Shown here one piece after another: positions 61,015 to 64,000 of a stretch of DNA of 64,000 nucleotides. How positions within the stretch are numbered: position 1 is the stretch's first letter; each line of letters starts with the position of its first letter. Under the pieces are notes generated by a model, which ran no database searches, was not told where the DNA came from, and saw only the letters and a program-made list of their open reading frames with translations. The translations under genes and the position numbers were made by a program. This stretch comes from CAVSNH01 sp963729275 (GTDB taxonomy: Bacteria; Actinomycetota; Acidimicrobiia; Acidimicrobiales; RAAP-2): positions 1,240,001 through 1,304,000 of the forward strand of contig CAVSNH010000013.1 of NCBI GenBank assembly GCA_963729275.1, read 5' to 3'.

Positions 61015-62961
61015 ATGCAGGAGCCGGCAGGTCCCCGACGGCCAGCTCTCGCGAAGCCGGCCGGCCAACGGCCGGCCGGAGGCCTCGGTCCCTCCCCCGA
61101 TCCCACGGGACACATCGAGAAAGACCCACCGAGAAACAGAGGAAGAGAAAAAAAGAGAAAGGAGCGTCCGACGCCCGAGATCACCACCATTCCTCCCGGC
61201 CCCGACGGCTGGGTCCCCCGAGCTCAATCGGCACTCGACGAGCTGTCCGCCACCCGGACGGTCTCGGAGGTGGAAGCTCGGTTCGGGACGGCCCGCCACG
61301 TCACCGAACAGATCCTGGGGTTTCCCCTCTCGGGCGGGCATGCCACTCGCCGCACCGTCCGTGCGGTCGGGCGGCTGCTAACCCACCGGCTGGGGCCGGC
61401 GCTTGCCGCCGAGGCCCTCACATGGTCGGCCACCCTCGGTCCGGCGGTCGAGACATCGACCATCGAGGACTTCCTGGAACGCGCCGCCCACGCCCGTGGC
61501 GCCCACCGCCCCTGGCGCCTCGACCATGCCCCAGCTGCTCTCGAAGCGGTCGCCCGCATCCCGCGGCCAGCGAGGCAGCGGCGCACCCTCGGTGCCCTCT
61601 GGCAACACACTCGGTCGCACCTGGACGAACCGGCGCCCAGCTCCTCGGTCGCCGCCGCGATACCACCCTTCGAGCTTGACGACGAGATCGAGGACCTGTC
61701 CCGGTGGCTCCGGGAATCGAGCCCAGAGTGGTACCCGGTGGACGTTCAGGCACTGCTCGTCATGCGGCCCGACGAGCAGCGACGGGTTGTCGAGCGCCTG
61801 AGCGACGGCGACATCGACTGGCTCGCCCGGCGCGAGGAGCTGTTCTTGATGGACGAGAGCGCGATCGGGACGTGCCTCCTGAGGGCCACTCGGTCCACGC
61901 TCGACAACGAAGCGTGCCCGGCCGGCTTACGGGACCTTGTCCGTCGACCCTACGACCTCGCCACCCTCGAGCTCGCCCTCCGGATGGGGCCCGGGTGGTC
62001 CGAACCAGGTCGCGTCCGCCGGATGCTCGCCGCCCTGGACTCGGAGTCGCTCGGTGCACTGGTCTCGGCCATTCCCGAACCGACGCTCGGAGGCATGCGG
62101 GAGGTCGGGCTGCTGTCGGCTGACGAACTCCTGACCGGCCGGCTCCGGCACCTCGACCTGGCGGATCCGTGTACTCGCCGTGCCGTGGTCGGTCAACGAC
62201 TCGCCCCCGAGACGGTCGACCTGGTGGCGGCGCTCGCTCTCCGGCATCACCAGGGCACGGCGCTCGTCGGGATGATCGTCATGGCCGAGCGGGGCGTCCT
62301 CTCGCCGGAGATGGCCCGACGTCTGATCGACCATGGCGACCCCCCAATCGCCACCGCGGCCATGCGCCATCTACCCCTGGAGCTTCTAGTCCCGTCCGAC
62401 CGCGAGTACGCAGTGGCGTGCGGGGTCGCCTGGTCGGCGGCCTGCCCGGGCCTGGCCGGCGACGAGCGCCCCCCAATCCCTGAGGAGCTGCTGGAGGACT
62501 GCCGCGCCGGCGAGCAGTCCATGGACCGGATCTGGTACCCGGATCTCGTCCGAATGCTCGATGGGGCGGCCTTCGCAGAGGCACCCGGATGGCGAGTGTC
62601 GCTGCCCTTGAGGGTCGCCGACATCCGGCACAACGCCAAGGTGATGCACAACTGCACTGCCGGGCTGGTCGGCGACGTCGTCGACGGCTCGCTCTTCCTC
62701 GTGATCGTCCACGATCCGAGTGGACGTCGCTACAACGTCGCTGTCGTCAAGGAAGGGGCACGCTTCTCGGTGGGTCACATCAACAGCTGGTCAAACGGTG
62801 GAGTCCGGCCCGCCTGGATCGGGCCGGCCTTCAACCGTCGAATGCGGGACGGGGAGCCCACTCCCTGGTGGGACGAGTTACCCGAGCCTGGTCGGCGACC
62901 GACCACGCACCGAGATCGACGGCGGGCACGGGCCAGTGCCGCTCGCCGGGCGCGCCGATGA
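61015..62961 (+). CDS. PcfJ-domain protein of unknown function
   Basis: A 648-residue soluble protein. The N-terminus is Pro/Arg/Lys-rich to about residue 60. A long helical region with repeat-like Leu patterns follows. Residues ~545-615 match the PcfJ pattern: NAKVMHNCTAGLVGDVVDGS, then LFLVIVHD, YNVAVVKEG and HINSWSNGG, including the conserved His and Cys. PcfJ was named from an enterococcal conjugative plasmid; its activity is unknown. The ATG at 61015 has GGAG nine bases upstream; the frame is open from 60796, inside the divergent sigma gene. The C-terminus is strongly basic. Confidence 0.75.
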   Translation: MQEPAGPRRPALAKPAGQRPAGGLGPSPDPTGHIEKDPPRNRGREKKRKERPTPEITTIPPGPDGWVPRAQSALDELSATRTVSEVEARFGTARHVTEQILGFPLSGGHATRRTVRAVGRLLTHRLGPALAAEALTWSATLGPAVETSTIEDFLERAAHARGAHRPWRLDHAPAALEAVARIPRPARQRRTLGALWQHTRSHLDEPAPSSSVAAAIPPFELDDEIEDLSRWLRESSPEWYPVDVQALLVMRPDEQRRVVERLSDGDIDWLARREELFLMDESAIGTCLLRATRSTLDNEACPAGLRDLVRRPYDLATLELALRMGPGWSEPGRVRRMLAALDSESLGALVSAIPEPTLGGMREVGLLSADELLTGRLRHLDLADPCTRRAVVGQRLAPETVDLVAALALRHHQGTALVGMIVMAERGVLSPEMARRLIDHGDPPIATAAMRHLPLELLVPSDREYAVACGVAWSAACPGLAGDERPPIPEELLEDCRAGEQSMDRIWYPDLVRMLDGAAFAEAPGWRVSLPLRVADIRHNAKVMHNCTAGLVGDVVDGSLFLVIVHDPSGRRYNVAVVKEGARFSVGHINSWSNGGVRPAWIGPAFNRRMRDGEPTPWWDELPEPGRRPTTHRDRRRARASAARRARR

Positions 62962-63284
62962 ACCTGCGCCCGCCCGGCGACGGTTCCGACACGCTTGTCC
63001 CACCGGCCAGGGGGACTGACCGCCGAGGGGCAAGGTCACCGTCAGTTCGTAGGCAAGGTCGCCCCTGACACTGACCGGTGCCGATCGCACAGGAACCAGG
63101 ACGGACGCGCCGACGTTGCAGGACCCGTCTCAGAACCCGGCACTGATCCGAACGGAACACTTGCGTGGCCCGCCCGCCGTGGCCCTACCTCGGCGGTGCG
63201 GGACACGTGGGACCGAATGCGCCACGATGGTCCGGCGCCGCCCAGACACGGACATTCGGCAATCGCGCAGATACGATACCGGCC
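62962..63284. other. Gap after the PcfJ-like gene
   Basis: About 320 bp with no gene or clear terminator. Its right end holds the TACGAT element ahead of the small zinc-binding protein. Confidence 0.4.
63272..63277 (+). promoter_or_regulatory. Candidate -10 for leaderless small zinc-binding protein
   Basis: TACGAT, seven bases before GTG 63285. No ribosome site is present between them. Confidence 0.35.
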
Positions 63285-63491
63285 GTGAGCGTGAGCGAGA
63301 ACTCCCTACTCTGCGATGCGGACGGATGTTCGACCGCTCCGTTCGCGGCCGTAGCGCCGGAGGACACAGCGCGAGGTGTCGTGCTCACCGAGAGCACGAT
63401 CAGGGCCATGGCCGCCGAGTCCGGTTGGACGAGCCTCGGCGCCGAAGGAGTCAGGGGGGATCGCTGCCCGAGCCATTCGTCGGAGAGCTGA
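63285..63491 (+). CDS. Small CxxxxC...CPxH zinc-binding protein
   Basis: A 68-residue protein with LLCDADGCSTAPFA near the N-terminus and a C-terminal DRCPSH, the C-x4-C...C-P-x-H arrangement of small actinobacterial zinc-binding proteins with a central AESGWTSLGAEG strand-helix. GTG at 63285 gives the right N-terminus; upstream in-frame sequence is not coding-like. Function unknown. Confidence 0.55.
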   Translation: MSVSENSLLCDADGCSTAPFAAVAPEDTARGVVLTESTIRAMAAESGWTSLGAEGVRGDRCPSHSSES

Positions 63492-63528
63492 ACGACGACC
63501 GATCATTCGACGAGGAGCTCGCGCAGCC

Positions 63529-63681
63529 GTGTTGCGCCACCACCTGCTCGCGAGCATGGACGCCGACTGCGTCACCGACGCGGAACTCTCGATGTTGTTC
63601 CCCGAGGACGTGCCCGAGCTTCGCCCAGGTAGCGGAAACAGAACCGTGCATACCTCTGAGCCGAGCGGATCGTTGGGATAA
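63529..63681 (+). other. Possible gene fragment
   Basis: A 50-codon frame from GTG 63529 reading LRHHLLASMDADCVTDAELS and LFPEDVPELRPG, which looks protein-like (helical, acidic). A plausible N-terminal piece, DRSFDEELAQP, sits just upstream in another frame. It could be a small gene or a frameshifted remnant. Confidence 0.25.
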
Positions 63682-63743
63682 CACCGCCAACCAACTCTGC
63701 TGCTCGCGTAGTCGAAACCGGAATGCTCGCCCGAGAACGGAAA

Positions 63744-64000
63744 TCAAGTCGCAAAGAAGCCGTTTGTGCTCCCGGCGGCTTGAAGGCCGAAATAGAGTAA
63801 GAGCTCATTGGGATAGATCGACGGATCTGTTGAGTATCCGTTGATCTCGAAGATGGTCGACCACCGCTTCGAGGTTGCCATGATCTCGGGAACACGGCTC
63901 TTTCCGCTGCCACTGAAGTACTCCCACAGCTGGCCAAAAGGCTTACCATATGGCGAAACACAGTTGTTCATGAACTGCGTGTAGAGATTTTGCGCATTTT
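63744..64000 (-). CDS. C-terminal part of an unidentified AT-richer gene, cut by the right edge
   Basis: The last ~85 codons of a gene that continues beyond base 64000. The frame is open from the edge (NAQNLYTQFMNNCVSPYGKP onward) to the stop at 63744, so the ATG at 63971 is internal. It contains LWEYFSGSGKSRVP, SKRWSTIFEINGY and the end STNGFFAT. Codon use is clearly less GC-rich than in neighbouring genes (TTA, TAT, ACA, TCA occur), suggesting recent acquisition. No domain is recognised. A low density of charged residues and many aromatics suggest an exported or structural protein. Confidence 0.6.
   Translation of the reverse strand, partial: NAQNLYTQFMNNCVSPYGKPFGQLWEYFSGSGKSRVPEIMATSKRWSTIFEINGYSTDPSIYPNELLLYFGLQAAGSTNGFFAT

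Overview
The window is high-GC chromosomal DNA of an actinobacterium. It carries three F420-type enzymes (two LLM oxidoreductases and one PPOX-fold protein), a mycobacterial-type glutamine synthetase I, DHA2 drug exporters, many acyl-CoA enzymes, MFS-cNMP-patatin proteins of the Rv3239c/Rv3728 type, and several genes that look leaderless (a TANNNT hexamer 6-7 nt before the start codon). An uncultured Acidimicrobiia-like lineage would fit, but this is inference; there is no rRNA or tRNA here to confirm it.

Layout. 1-5.6 kb: a truncated TauE/SafE transporter, then a forward block for acyl-CoA metabolism (AcuI/YhdH-type reductase, MaoC-type dehydratase, acyl-CoA synthetase) facing an ATP-grasp ligase. 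5.9-8.1 kb: glutamine synthetase, in which the residue normally adenylylated is Phe, and a hemerythrin-like protein. 8.4-11.4 kb: a secreted repeat protein, an Rv1264-like adenylate cyclase and a lipoprotein. 11.6-17.8 kb: aldo/keto reductase, DHA2 exporter with its MarR regulator, and a coupled CoA-transferase/FAD-oxidoreductase pair. 17.9-31.5 kb: a region rich in cyclic-nucleotide genes, with a cNMP-binding protein, a large exported protein, a tandem-domain cyclase-AAA-TPR protein resembling mammalian soluble adenylyl cyclase, an MFS-cNMP-patatin fusion and a convergent cNMP-patatin protein. 31.7-39.7 kb: dehydrogenases, amidohydrolase, UspA, F420 enzymes, and a coupled HpcH aldolase/2-hydroxyacid dehydrogenase pair. 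40-46.4 kb: a sensor kinase/response regulator diverging from a tightly coupled lipoprotein-adaptor-ATPase-small membrane protein-permease operon, with an OmpR-like direct repeat between them. 46.9-57.4 kb: exported propeller-like repeat protein, alcohol dehydrogenase/VOC pair, a diadenylate-cyclase-domain protein with an altered motif, a second DHA2 exporter, an LLM oxidoreductase and an acyl-CoA synthetase flanked by diverged repeat blocks.

57.4-64 kb is accessory DNA: tandem repeats resembling transposon ends, a DksA-like protein, a TIR-domain pseudogene with a nonsense mutation abutting an integrase remnant, small zinc-ribbon proteins, a short sigma factor diverging from a PcfJ-domain protein, and an AT-richer gene cut by the right edge.

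How the parts may work together. The clearest theme is cyclic-nucleotide signalling to lipid hydrolysis: two class III cyclases and three proteins with intact-looking cNMP pockets lie within 22 kb, and two of those three also carry a patatin Ser-Asp dyad. A second theme is the two-component-controlled MacB-like export operon. All functional assignments rest on reading motifs; no database search was run.
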